Shown here: positions 1 through 10,829 of the stretch, in pieces
How the letters are laid out: each line of letters starts with the position of its first letter
Position numbering within the stretch: position 1 is the first letter of the stretch
Assembly: GCA_963575745.1 (NCBI GenBank)
Contig: CAUYUJ010013936.1
Span: forward strand, 197,501 to 261,500
From: Prorocentrum cordatum
Taxonomy: Eukaryota > Sar > Dinophyceae > Prorocentrales > Prorocentraceae
Direction of reading: 5' to 3'
DNA: 64,000 bases
Program-made: the position numbers and the translations under genes
Notes under the pieces: model-generated
What the model saw: only the letters and a program-made list of their open reading frames with translations
Database searches by the model: none
What the model was told of the DNA's origin: nothing

Positions 1-419
1 GCACAAGGGTTCGGTTGAGGATCGCATTCTGTCTGGCCAGGATGACAGGGAGAAACTATCGCGGGGTCCCAAATAATATAAGAATTTGCTGGTCATCAAC
101 AGCATCTCAGTGCCAGTCGAGCAGCAGGACCGTGCGGACTACGATAAAGAAGATGGAGCGACTCAGCTGTTGCAGTTTCTGGAGCACTCGAGGTTCAGCA
201 AGCCAGAATTCAGAGATCTGCCGCAAGGATGCGCAGTTCGAGAAGCGCGGAACCGGACCCATTGTGGCATTCTGTACGGCGATGGAAGTGGCTTACCTGG
301 AGAAGATCGTTCGCGGAACGAAGATCAGCGACAACCAGGTAGGCTACTGGACGGTCGAGAAATCAGGTATAGACCGGAACGAGAAGAACATGTCCCCAGC
401 AGGTCCCAGACATCGGCAG

Positions 420-790
420 CAGGACACCCGGCTTCGAGAGCCACCGAGATGGTGGGCCTATTGCGAGGACGTCGACGACGGCCAGTGCGACGAGGAGGCC
501 GGTGGTGACTACAACGAGGAATCGTACTGGACTTAAGACAGCGACGGCTATTGGCACGATTGGAGCGCAGATCCGGCGCCTACGTGAGCCAGGACTACGC
601 CACAATGACGCTGGGCGGCTACGACTATATGGGTAAAGAGGCCTTCGCCATCGAAGATGGACCGACCGGAGCTCCCCCCGACCAGGATCCCGAGTACGAG
701 CAGGTGCTGGCGACACTGCGCGAGTCGAGAGGAAAAAGGTGAACAATATGAGGGCGGCATGGGGTTCTTCAAGCGCAAGATCGACGGAGT
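420..790 (+). pseudogene. gag-like fragment of the copia element
   Basis: One frame reads an acidic, Trp/Tyr-rich stretch ending NEESYWT, one TAA (534-536), then DSDGYWHDWSADPAP. A second frame continues with PDQDPEYEQVLATLRESRG, and a third with MGFFKRKIDGVLDG. From memory of dinoflagellate copia elements, the gag end carries an acidic Trp/Tyr-rich part followed by a motif of the type EY..VLATY.DAR..MN..R..RGF, and the order here matches that. At least two frame changes and one stop break it. A Cys-rich stretch follows (GCNCVECKCIDRGHGI, about 885-930), but it is not a clean CCHC knuckle. Assignment rests on motif resemblance only. Confidence 0.45.
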
Positions 791-3700
791 GCTGGACGGG
801 AGCGCGGCATCAGGAGTTAACCGAGCGGCGAGTTCGGCGGCGGGCGGGGGAAGTCCAAAGGTTCGAGAAAAAGAGGCGCAGCGGGTGCAACTGTGTCGAG
901 TGCAAGTGCATCGACCGCGGCCACGGAATTAAATTCACGCCCAGCAAACGGCGACCAAAAGAAGGGGCACATCGCAAGGGTAAATCGAAGGTGCCTCGCG
1001 GAAGAATCGTCTCGGCACGTGGTTTATCGGGTCGGTCACCCTTCGGTGCGCGGACCCTCGTATACCGACTGCGAGGTTCTACCAGAACGCACTCTAGAAG
1101 ATCGGCCAGGGCCACCCAGGCACAGCGTCGCCACGAGTTGGATTCATGGGCGAATTTGAGATTGACGTGGAGATCCACGCGGCAATCGAGATCGAAATGC
1201 CACAAGTCGAGGAAATTGTGTTCGGCGAATCCAAGGCGCCTAGCTCGCTGAAGGACTCGGCAGTTAGCGCGCGCGTGGCAGGCCTGGAATGGGTTGCCAA
1301 GGTGGCACCAGAGGACGCAGGCCTCCAACGATATGGCCTACGTACTCTGGTGATCGAGGCCGATCTTCAGTTCGCGGGCTAGGAGGGCGCCAGTCTACGG
1401 GCCGCAGAGCAGTGGATCGCCCCAGCCGGCGTCTGCAAAGAGCATCTGACCCAGAGGTATTGCGCGATCCCCCGTGAGATAATCGGATTCCCCGGCCGCT
1501 GCGACACGGGAGACTGGAAGAAAACGGTCTTCTGCAGGTGTCGAGAAGGTCAATGGGCAGATTTCGAGGACCTGGAAACGTGCCACAGGGGGCTTTCAGG
1601 GAGCCCCCAGGACGCGCGGGCCTCGACATCTTCGACTACGACCGCGAAGATTACCTCGACGACCCGACCTTCCATGATGTCAGATCGACCAGCCCGCCTC
1701 GACTAAGGAGGTAATGCTGTCGAACATCGCGTGCCGCAGCGAGCGCGGGGCCGAGGGGCCGAGCGAAACGATCGCGCGCGATGCCTGTTTGTCGGAGTCA
1801 GCGCGCGAAGGGCGGCGCGGTGCTCCCGCGATGCCGGCCATCGAGCGCGTCGTGGGGCGGGCGAAGGAATGCGCGGTGAGATCCGAGATGCCACTGGATG
1901 GCGCGACTACTCCTGCGTGGGAGTTGCGCGCTAACGCGGCCCAGCTGGCGATGGTCGGCGCAGCGGGAGGACGTCGTGACGCAGCGCCCTCGGATCTCGG
2001 CGCTGGCGTCAATTTCGCCGACCCCGATATGCAGGGCGATAGGCTACTGGTCATCAAGAACTCAAGCCATGGCTGGCGACGCGCTCGCTCCCATGCAGAC
2101 GGCATTCGAATGTGCGGGAGCTCGCCTGGGCACCGGGGCCATCGCGCCGGGCGGGCGGGCTGCCGATCACGGCGACGCCGCGCCTGACGTTCGCGAGACG
2201 CGCGCTGGAATCGCAGACGTCGGGGGGGCTACTGGGGCCGGCGCGGAGCGAAGACGACGCCCGAGAACTGTGCGCGCGGGGCGGCGCAAAGTGCGGGCCG
2301 ATTCGGCTGGGCCAGTGCGCGCGCAAACTCGTCGCCTCCGAGGGCGAGCTGATCAATTTGCCCACTGTGATGCCGGTGCCGAAGGATAGTTGTTTCAAGC
2401 GGCGGCTCTCAGTGAAGTGCGACAGGTCGCGCCGCCGTGCTGGCGCGGTAGGTCGCGGGAAGCATAGCGCAGCTGCCGCCGGGGCACGGCCGGAGTTGCT
2501 TGCCCGCGCCGCGGTCAGCGAGGCCGCGCGCGAGCTCGCCGACAGGGGGGGCTCCGTCGGGCGCGGGCCGGGCAAGGCGAGTGACGACGGCGAGGGCGCC
2601 CGGGGGTTCTACCCGCGCAGCGACCTAATCCACGTCCAGCTCGAGCGCGAAGGGCGACGGCCGGGTCGCTCGCGCCCAGAGCGCGAAGGGCGACGGAATG
2701 GGCTTTCAGCAGGCCTTCGGAGGCGGTGAGGCTGGATAGCGACGTCTCGACCGTGATCTTCGTATGCGAGCAGAAGTTTCAGGCGTCGAGCCCAGCGATT
2801 CGTCGATATCAAGCGGAATGGCCTCGCGCCCTGCCAGCGCGCGATGGAGAGCTCCAAGACGAGGCTTTCGGCGGAAACCGCAGCGCCATTCGAGCCAGGG
2901 CCCCGGCGGGCATAGCAGATGCGCGCAGCTGCCAGCGGGTCAGTTATCAGACTGGATGGCGACGATGCGATTCCACGAGCTGCTCTGAGGCGAGTTCGAC
3001 CGCCGCGAGGAACATCCCCGCCAGGGCAAGTGGGATTCGACTGGCGGGAGGTGAAGCACATCAAATCGAAACGACTGCAGGATGAACGTGGTTGGAGAGG
3101 GTTACACATCGTATCGTGGAGCACCGGGCTACACGTGTCGTGGCATGGAGTGCCAGGCCACGCACGTCGTGGCTTGGAGCACCAGTGCTCATCGCACCTC
3201 AACAGCTCCGACGCGCGAGCCGGTCCGAGTCGGGCATGATCGAACATGAAGATTTGGTGGAGCAGTTAGATCAGTGAAGGGGTGGGTCTACCATGCAGCA
3301 AGGTTTTGTGGGCGGACGGGGGCGACCCCCCGCATCAGGTTGGCGACGCGAGTGGCGGAGCTGAGGAGGGCGTCGAGATGGAGAACAGCATGCCACTTCA
3401 GACGTCGCCGCCGAGATCAGTGGCACCTCGACGTGGCCTACCACTACCAGCACTTGCTTGACGCGTAGAACCACAAGCTCCGACCTCGATAAGCATTCCG
3501 TCATCAGCGATATACCCGAGGACCAGGTGCGCGACCTACCCGCTGTACCCGGAATACCCAGGCCACCCGCCGAAGCAGCTGGACTGGGGCCTAATTCGGA
3601 AGCGCCGCCGACGCACTCCGCAGCGCCAGGACACCCTGGACAGTTGAGCCCGCCAGGACTGTTGAGCGTGCCGACGCCAGCTCCCGTTGCAGAAGCGGGA

Positions 3701-3800
3701 CATGATCGGAAACGGCCACTCATGGAGGACATGCGATCTGGGCAGGCAGCGGATGAACCACTGCATGGAGCTGCGCGCGGTACGAGGCCCGACATGCCCC
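790..3800. other. Interior of copia element, no recognisable domain
   Basis: About 3 kb between gag-like and RT-like parts where protease and integrase would be expected. Many medium open frames exist on both strands because the DNA is GC-rich and stop-poor, for example + 1714-2187, + 2112-2729 and - 2609-3247. None shows an integrase zinc finger or a DDE pattern that I can defend. Either the domains are shuffled by frameshifts or the stretch contains an insertion. Confidence 0.4.
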
Positions 3801-3801
3801 C

Positions 3802-4540
3802 ATGGATGACACGAGCGACGACGGAGACCTCGCCTTCTGCGTCCAGAACCGGACCCGCGATGCTTTGATTGCGAGCCAGACCGAGATGGCCAGAAGCAAG
3901 CAGCCTTTGGCCAGGAAGGGCAGTGAGTTCCGACACCTCCCTGCCGAGTGGAAGTCGGCCTTCGAGGCATCCGACAAGGCCGACTGTGTCAAGTGGATCA
4001 AGTACGACACGGTGACAATCCCGACGGATAAAGTTTTCAAGACGATCGACTCATCCGAGGTACTGCCTATGCCTCAGTTTTACACCGACAGGAATATGAA
4101 GCAACGCGTGGGGACCTGTCGTTCGGCGAAACCTCTGTGCAGGCCAGGGCGAGGAAGATCGTGCCTGGATGCGCGGATAAGCAGCTCCTAGCAGTCGGTT
4201 TGCAGACGATTGCGCCCGGGCTGACAGACGCGGCGACAGCCAAATTGCAGGAGACAGCGAGCAACCCCGATTGGACAGTCGAGCAGGGGGACGTGGATTC
4301 AGCTTTTCTGAGCGGCCGTTACCTGGACAAGACAAGGCGCACGTTCTTCAAGGCCCCGAAGGGCGGACTACCTTCGGCGCCCGAGCTGGGATGGCCCCAC
4401 GCACCCGCGGAGATGCGATTTGCAAGACAGGAAGGACATCTACGGACTCAACTCACAGCTGCTATGGCGCGAGGGGCCTCGCGGCACCATTCTCACTTCA
4501 GGGAGCTACGAGATCCTAGCGATGACCAGTTACTCTAGTG
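3802..4540 (+). pseudogene. copia reverse transcriptase, N-terminal part, frameshifted
   Basis: Three consecutive + frames carry pieces of one domain. 3802-4191 contains PAEWKSAFEASDKADCVKW followed by a VTIPTDKVF-type linker, which matches the joint before copia RT. 4137-4538 contains ARKIVPGCADKQ (compare the usual KARLVVPG.AD) and VEQGDVDSAFLSG, the RT motif holding the first catalytic Asp followed by AFL. The frame from 4420 contains KDIYGLN, the conserved copia motif (Y)GL(N/K). The YVDD catalytic box was not found downstream, so the copy is truncated or scrambled after about 4560. At least two frameshifts separate the pieces. Confidence 0.65.
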
Positions 4541-4559
4541 TCGAGTCGGGAAAGGTGAT

Positions 4560-5837
4560 CGCGCTCGTCGGCGCGCGCGTGGGCGAGGACCTGATTTCAT
4601 TGGTCCGAAAGATACCCGTACCCGGGGCCAGCCAAGGTGAGATGGGCCGTCAGGGGGACTGGGCGCTTGCTGTTGTGCCCGGTCAGCTTGCCCCGCGCGC
4701 GCCAGTGCAGCATCCGCGCGTCAAGACGCAACGGCGCGCTCGATGGTTGGGTGTCTGATTGCAGCGACAAGTGCTTGTTTTTGTTAGGGACGTCTCGGGG
4801 CATTGTGGTGCGTGCGCGGGTCAAAGCCGCCCATGTGTGGCGGCGCCTGCCCCAATCGATAAAGAGTTGCATTTCCTCGCTATCCTGGCAACCAATGCGT
4901 CTGGGCCTGCCCTGTGGGACGACGTTGCAACTTCGCGCCCCCAGGGGGCCGCAGCGGCCACGTCGGGGGCGGCTCTGGGGGGCATGATATGTGCTCGAGC
5001 GCGTTTTGGGCCTGCCGCCACCTCGGGTAGGTACGGGGACCTGCCTGAAACCACCGAAACATATCCGGACTTAGCTGGGGTGAGCTGCGGCACCCCGGCT
5101 AGGTGCGGGTATGTTTTTGGTTTTTCATGGGGCAACCGTACTTGGCTGGGGTGATCCATCCGCAGACGGCCGTCCAACGGGGGCGGCCTCTGGCGACCTC
5201 GCCCAGGGTACAGACTCGCGATGTCTCTGCATCGAGCAATTCGCGATAGGGCGGTTGTCGCGCAATGACGTTCGCGCCAGAGTTGTGTTCGCATGCGCCC
5301 CCGAGTGCGCGTTGTCTCCTCAACGCCCGGATGTGTGTCTGGGGGCGCGCCTCCGCAGTAGCTGGTCTACGTCGACAACAACCAACGCAGGGTCGGGCGC
5401 TCCGCCGATTCGAACGCACGTGCGATCGGCTCTAACGTGCGCCCCGAGAAGACAGCGGTCTGCAATGCTCGATCGGCTGTCGTTTCTACACTTGTGCAGC
5501 CGCCGTCAGCTGCGACGAACCGCCCCCCCCCCCGGCCCCTTGCCACCCTGTCTAGGTAAGGGTACTGGTATCTCTCGCGCTCGAGATGATTGCTGGACCC
5601 CAGGAGTTGTTCAATAACCAGGTCGCAGCGCGGAGCAAGGCGCACTGCTGCGGCAAGTGGCGTTGCATCGAATAGGGTTGTTACCGCTGCGGGGGGTGCC
5701 TCAAACGGAACGTCCAGGGCCGCATTTCTGGCGCCCGGAAGGATTGCGCGGAGGGCGTCGAGCGAATGCCGATATGCGCATCGCGAGGCGCGAGGCAAGC
5801 AGGAGGAGACCACGATCACGGCAGGGGCACGTCGAGC
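4560..5837. other. Gap between RT and RNase H fragments
   Basis: No RT palm motif was found here although it should lie in this interval. It contains the fold-back at 5018-5160. The rest is GC-rich with short shadow frames. It probably represents RT sequence eroded beyond recognition plus an insertion. Confidence 0.35.
5018..5160. repeat. Fold-back (MITE-like) inside the copia remnant
   Basis: The sequence folds on itself. CATATCCGG at 5070 and its partner ending GTGCGGGTATG at about 5124 pair over roughly 23 bp with four mismatches. Pairing continues outwards through GAAACCACCGAAA against TTTTTGGTTTTTC and, more weakly, GGTACGGGG against CCGTACTTGG. The loop is about 7 bases. No target-site duplication was identified. 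Confidence 0.55.
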
Positions 5838-6257
5838 GATGCATCGAGTTATCGGGCAAGTACAGTGGTTAGTCGGATTGACGAGGATGGATCTCGCACT
5901 TCAGTTGGTTGAAAGCCAGACGCGAGCACGCGACCCTGAGGGTAGTGAACCGGACGTTATGCAGATCAACACGATGATGAAATCGAGGACGCGCATACGT
6001 ACCGGGCGAATCATCTGCCGAGACATCGACCTGACCATTGGGGTGGTGGTCGCGATTGGCGGTTCCAGCTTCGGGATCGCGGGGCATAGTAAGACGGCCA
6101 TTCATGCCGGGCTCGACATTTTGACGGCCGACAACTTGGATGACGAGCTTATTCGAGGCGGACCTGCGAAGGTAACGCCGATGATGTGGATATCACATCG
6201 TATCAAACGAGTTGTTCGTAGCACCCGCGAACATCAAGATGGTGCGCTTGATTGATT
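5838..6257 (+). pseudogene. copia RNase H domain (near-intact fragment)
   Basis: This is the clearest protein homology in the window. One frame reads VIGQVQWLVGLTRMDLALQL, matching the copia block G.LQWL..QTRPDL.F; then an interior with SSFGIAGHSKTAIHAGLDIL, matching D.SFGN..G.KTQGG..I; then WISHRIKRVVRSTREHQDGA, matching W.SH..KRV.RST.AAE..A. The Asp normally before SFG reads as Gly in IGGSSFG and the AAE box reads REHQ, so catalytic residues are damaged. In a functional element the domain digests the RNA strand of the RNA:DNA hybrid during reverse transcription. A stop follows at about 6255. Confidence 0.75.
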
Positions 6258-7690
6258 GACAATCTCTCAGACTTGCTGCAGACGCGTGGCACGATTCCTT
6301 GCGAAGGCAGGCTACTGTTCGACCTCGAGGCTTTTCTCAATGACGCCGAGAACGGAATCTGGTCTCCAAGTTGGTAAACACTTGGATGATGTTGGCAGAC
6401 TGTCTGATCAGAAGCGGCGCTCGCGCATCTGACTACATGCGTTTTTTTGAGGACGGGTTACTGCGGGCTCGCCGAGGATCTGAAGGCTGATCGAGCGGTT
6501 GCCGACATGAAGAGCCAGGTGAAGGGCGCGCGCCACGTCGCGGCCGCGTGCCCCGCGCGAGTCAGACCAGCGCGGCAGCAGTACGCAACGGGGGTTCAAA
6601 CTTATAACGACCAGGCGCTGGCCAGCGTGCGATGCGGAGGTAAGATGGCCAAAGTTGGATCCTAGCTGCACCTCGAGTGGCGCATGGTAATCACTTGGAC
6701 GGCTGACGACACCAGCTACCGCGCGATCAGCGGCGGCAGCCATGGCGGTGCGCGCAGCTGGTCGCATGACGCTGGTCCAGCGCGAGTGCGGGCCGCGAGT
6801 TCGCGAGGCGCTCAGGCATCAAGGACAGCCGACGCCGTCGGCCCGAGGAGATGGCAAGTCATTCCCGGCGTTTCTGGCGGCTTTTTCCAACGAGGGGAGC
6901 GCGCGAGGATGGCTGCAAAATGACGCGGGCGATGAGGTCTTCGTCAAAGCGAAAGGCAAAGGCACATGCAAGCCGAAGGGCGTGTCAAGCCCAACGACTT
7001 CAATCATGGCACGCCCGCCATCCCATGCCAGCTCGGCGTCATCGGCACCGATGCGAGGAACTGCCGCTATTCAGGACCAGGTTCACGGGCAGACCGCGAA
7101 AATCAAGTGCCGCGTCCACGACAAGCAAAAGTTCAAGCACATGGAGAAGCAGCCGATCCTGGACCCAGGTACCGCTGGGCACCGACCAGAGTGGCTCACG
7201 ACCCAGTGCAGCGACCAGTTCAAGCAGAAGGTCAAATGCAGGGCGTGTTGCCAAGTGCTGAAGGATCAGGACACGCCCGAGTGGGCAGAAAGAAGCAGAG
7301 CCGTGCGGAGGCCAGGAGAGTGCCCGCCAGGCTGAGGTGGCCTGGACGAAACAAGCGAGCAGGGATGACACATGCGAGGGCCCGAGGCGGTCCTAGGCTT
7401 GAACTTGGAAAGCACCTGGCGCCCCCGCACTTATGACAGCCGAGATTTGACCGACTGGATCTTGTTGCAGCAATGTCGCAGGCCTCGGTGTGAGTCAATG
7501 CGCAGACTGGCGCGTGCACCTCATAGCTGGAAGATGCAGAACTGTGTGGTTATATGTGCTTGTGTGCATTCTTGCGTACACGTGCAGCTCCGGGTGCGTG
7601 GTATGAACACTTCCTGCTCAAACCGTCCTAGGCGCCGCGAACCCTGGTGAGACACATGAGTCCCTCCTAGGCGTTTCCTCTCGGGCGGCG
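6258..7690 (+). other. 3' part of copia remnant and flank, no clear gene
   Basis: After RNase H a 3' copia tail would be expected but was not recognised. An open frame at 6742-7335 has two Cys/His patches (IKCRVHDKQKFKH and KVKCRACCQVL). It resembles no zinc-binding family I can name and is not claimed as a gene. From 7340 to 7690 there is nothing beyond short shadow frames. Confidence 0.3.
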
Positions 7691-7794
7691 ACAGCAAGGA
7701 CACAACGACGACGGTCACATCATCAAGATGTTCCCTGGCCCCAGGAGACCCTTCGGTTCGCATGGAAGGCCGAGGGGTACCGATAATTTGGGTG

Positions 7795-8145
7795 ATAAGG
7801 AGTGTGATGATGGAAAGAATGTTGATGATGATGATGCTGATGCTGATTTTGGCGATGGTGATGGTGATGCTTGTGATGAGGAGGACGGTGGCGACGCGGG
7901 CGAACATTCGAATGTGTACGACGGTGGTGGGGATGACGATGGCGATGGCGATGGAGATGGTGATGGTGATGGTGGTGGTGGTGACCATCATAATGCTGAT
8001 GCTGATGCTGATGATGCTGACGAGGGGGAAGGAGGGGGAGGAGGAGGAGGAGGAGGAGGAGGAGGAGGAGAAGGAGGAGGAGGAGGAGGAGGAGGAGGAA
8101 AAGGAAAAGGGGGAGGAGGAGCAGGAGGAAGACGAGGAAGGCCGT
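7795..8145. repeat. GAT-type then GGA-type microsatellite
   Basis: 7795-8020 is built from GATGAT, GATGCT and GGTGAT trinucleotides; 8025-8145 is (GGA)n with small interruptions. All six frames are open through it, giving Asp/Gly, Met/Val and His/Ser homopolymers, so no coding is inferred. Confidence 0.9.
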
Positions 8146-8199
8146 CCCATGGGACACCTTTCTTTTACATACTTTGAGCAGTTTTCATGGAACCCGTTC

Positions 8200-8665
8200 G
8201 GCCCACTTGGGGCTGTTTGGGCCTCCTGTGGGGCAGTCTTGGGGGTCTTGGACCGTCGCGGGGCCCTCTTGAATTGGGGACCTCCTGGCCGTATGGTGGG
8301 TTTCTAGGGGCCGTCGTGGGTCCCACGGGCAGCCCTCTTGGGCCGTCTTGGGGCCGTGTTGGATGTGTTTTTGGGCCACCTCTGGACCCCCTGGGGGGCA
8401 TCTTGAGCCCTCGTGGGGGCCTCTTGGGCCATCTTGGGGCCATCGTGGTTGTGGAGGCTTGTTGGGCCGTCTTGAGCTGACGGAAGCCCGAAGAGGCGAG
8501 ACTACGAACAGCAATGAACAACCAATAAGGCATCATTGAGCTTTGTTTCTTCGGACCCTGTTGGAGGTCCTCTTATCGTCGTTCTAGGCCCTCGGAGGCA
8601 TCTTTGGCCGCTTGGGGGCCATCTTGGGCCATCTTCAAGCCATCTTTGGCCATCGTGGTGTCCTT
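8200..8665 (+). repeat. Degenerate GGGCC/TCTTGG repeat, copy 1
   Basis: Irregular tandem copies of a roughly 15-25 base motif such as TTGGGGCCATCTTGG or GGGCCGTCTTGGGG. The same degenerate repeat is present in + orientation at 25390-26010 and 43500-43615 and in reverse orientation at 21340-21850. No gene is seen inside. Confidence 0.7.
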
Positions 8666-9734
8666 GGTTGCTTGCATGGGCCGTCTTGTAAGCTCGGGAC
8701 GCATCTCCATTGCGTATTGCAAGGGGTCGTGGCCTCGGCAGCGCAGTTCCATAGCTTATCATGAGGGATCGTGGCTTCGGGGGGGGGGTCGATGCGTGCA
8801 GATGGACGCGAGGTGTCCCTTACTAGATTCCACGGCTCAACGTGCACAGGGCACGGTGGCGGATATAAGTTTTATAAATGCAGACGTCGGAAGCTGTAAG
8901 TCTGGTTTGCCAGTCGGCTTGCGGCAACCAAGCAAAATACCTTCAGAACGAAACACGGAATGAGCATAAACTTTTGGTGTTCCGCGCGGATTTATCATAT
9001 CGGTGCATGTCTCCAAACAACCCGTGTGCACTGTCACTGGAACGTCACAGACCTTCTTCCTCCCCTCATCAAAATGCGTGAGACAGGCCAAAGGTCATTC
9101 GATCTACGGGCTCCTTGGATCGCACCCGTCTAAGCCAACACGGCATTGGTTGTCTATGCGGTCCCCTTGCCGCGTGGCACTGGTTTGCGTTGCGTTGTAT
9201 GTCATCGTTTTCCTACCATGGCCGTGCATGCGACTCGCACGCACGATGCACCAAACAAAGCGTATGGTTGTTTAGCCGAATCCATTTTTTGTGCGTGCGC
9301 AGCGACATGCCTTGTACGATGGGGGCGGGTGTGTCTTGGCGTCAGGGGCCTTGCATTTGCCTGCACTTGGCATGCAGCTTGCGCACTGATGGATTTGCAG
9401 CGGGAGTGGCTTGTGCCATGCCATGCTGTCAGGATAGGCCATACGCCAGGTTGGTGGCCCAACCGTTCGGCCCACCCCCGTGAGGAGTGCGGCTTGTGTT
9501 GGCCAGAGTGCGGGTGTACAAGGTCGGGAGCTCTGGGCTCTGAGCTCGTGAGAGCTGTATCTGGTGCGTCCAACGAGGCGCGGCTACGTCTCGGGTTTGA
9601 GGGGCCACTGGGCCAGGATGTCTTCTGAAGTCTTGCGGCTAGGGAACGGGGGTGGGACGTGCGTTCGCTGCTGGAGCGAATCATCGAAAACTTGTGGGTC
9701 CATTCCGTGATCCGAAGCCGTTTGGTTCCAACCT
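8666..9734. other. Stretch with no recognised feature
   Basis: Only short overlapping frames on both strands. A small imperfect duplication ending AGGGGTCGTGGCCTCGG / AGGGATCGTGGCTTCGG is visible near 8725-8785. No RNA gene or coding block is supported. Confidence 0.5.
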
Positions 9735-10225
9735 CTCATCGGGAGCTCCACCGAGGGCGCCAGAGGCAGGGTTCGCATTGTGCCGGTCCGCACATGTCGG
9801 CACACCCCTCACACGGTTCGTGGACACGTGGCAAGCTCCACCGAGGGAGCCAGTGGCAGTGTTCGCATGGGGCCGCCCCGCCCATCTCGGCACACCCCTT
9901 TGCACGCTTCGTGGCCCCAAAGGAAGCTTCAATGAAGGCCTCCGTGGCAGGGTTCGCATGGCGCCCCCTCTCCCATTCTGGCACACCCCTCACACCTTTT
10001 TTGGCCCCGTAGGGATCTCCACCGATGGCGCCAGTGGCAGGGTTCGCATGGCGCATCCCCGCCCATTTCGGTACACCCCTCACACGCTTCGTGGTCCCAT
10101 AGGGAGCTTCACCGAAAGCCTCCGTGGCAGGGTTCTCATGGCGCTGCCTCGCCCATCTCACCACTCACGCGCTTCGAGGCCCCATAGGGAGCTTCACCGA
10201 AGGCCTCCGTGGCAGGGTTTGTTGC
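9735..10225 (+). repeat. 90-bp satellite, about six diverged copies
   Basis: Copies are recognised by GCTTCGTGGCCCCATAGG, GAGCTCCACCGA, GTGGCAGGGTTCGCATGG and CGGCACACCCCTCACAC in that order. Spacing of the GGCAGGGTTCGCATGG block is about 90 bp (near 9941, 10031, 10121, 10208). It is the longer relative of the 77-bp satellite at 15990-18035. Copies differ by substitutions and small indels, so this array is older. Confidence 0.85.
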
Positions 10226-10629
10226 CAGAGCCAGGGGGTGCGAGAGTAGTTGGCGCTGACAGTGCAGTCAAGACGCTGAAGCAAGGACAGCTTTGGGTTC
10301 GGAAGTGGTTGGCTATGGCGCAATCGTTCCTAAAGAAATGGCTCGCGGTGCCTTAGGTCCTTCCATGATCGTTCCGCTTGCTCTCCTGGTGCACTCGTGC
10401 GGTGTTATGGGGCCAAACGGGGTTTCGTTCCTTATTTAGCTCTTCTTCTCGTCGTAGCTTGATTGCACGTTACGTTCCGTCTCGCACCACAGGTAGGAGA
10501 GGTGAACTTGGAGTTCAGGCTCACCGTCTGTAGTTTATAGGTCAGTGCAGCGAGGCAGGAGGCATCGGCAGGGTGAGGCGATCTGAGTGCTCTGGCAGTT
10601 GGGCGCTGCATGGGATGCTCTCAGAAAGG
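10226..10629. other. Stretch with no recognised feature
   Basis: Between the 90-bp satellite and the left end of the TIR element. Only short shadow frames are present and no repeats are obvious. Confidence 0.5.
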
Positions 10630-10829
10630 TACAGAGTGCTCATTTCTAATTCGTGTGCTGCACGTGGCCTCCGCCGCCCTTTCGGCGCGCTTCATTTCTA
10701 ATTCGTGGCCGGAATTGCAAATGACCGGAATTAGAAATGAACGCGCTTGTTAGGCCCCGGAGGCCCAGGGCAAATGCATTCGAGCGCGCGCCCGAGTTTG
10801 GATCTGGGGCGAGCCATCCTCGATCGGGC

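Larger units (their letters stand above)
1..7440 (+). mobile_element. Decayed Ty1/copia-like retrotransposon
   Basis: Fragments of a copia polyprotein occur in the expected order on the + strand: a gag-like acidic stretch (about 420-790), a linker and first part of reverse transcriptase (about 3930-4540) and RNase H (about 5838-6257). They lie in different frames with stops between them, so the copy is dead. Integrase was not recognised in the roughly 3 kb between gag and RT, where the frames give only unconvincing peptides. RT to RNase H is about 1.3 kb, longer than usual, partly because a fold-back sits at 5018-5160. No long terminal repeats were seen; the left end lies outside the window and the right limit is an estimate where recognisable frames stop. 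Confidence 0.6.

Noticed and set aside
2726-3085. Copia integrase segment
   Set aside because: Frame shuffling gave no consistent DDE or zinc-finger pattern.
6742-7335. Zinc-finger protein gene
   Set aside because: Cys/His spacing fits no known finger and the frame lies in the decayed retroelement tail.
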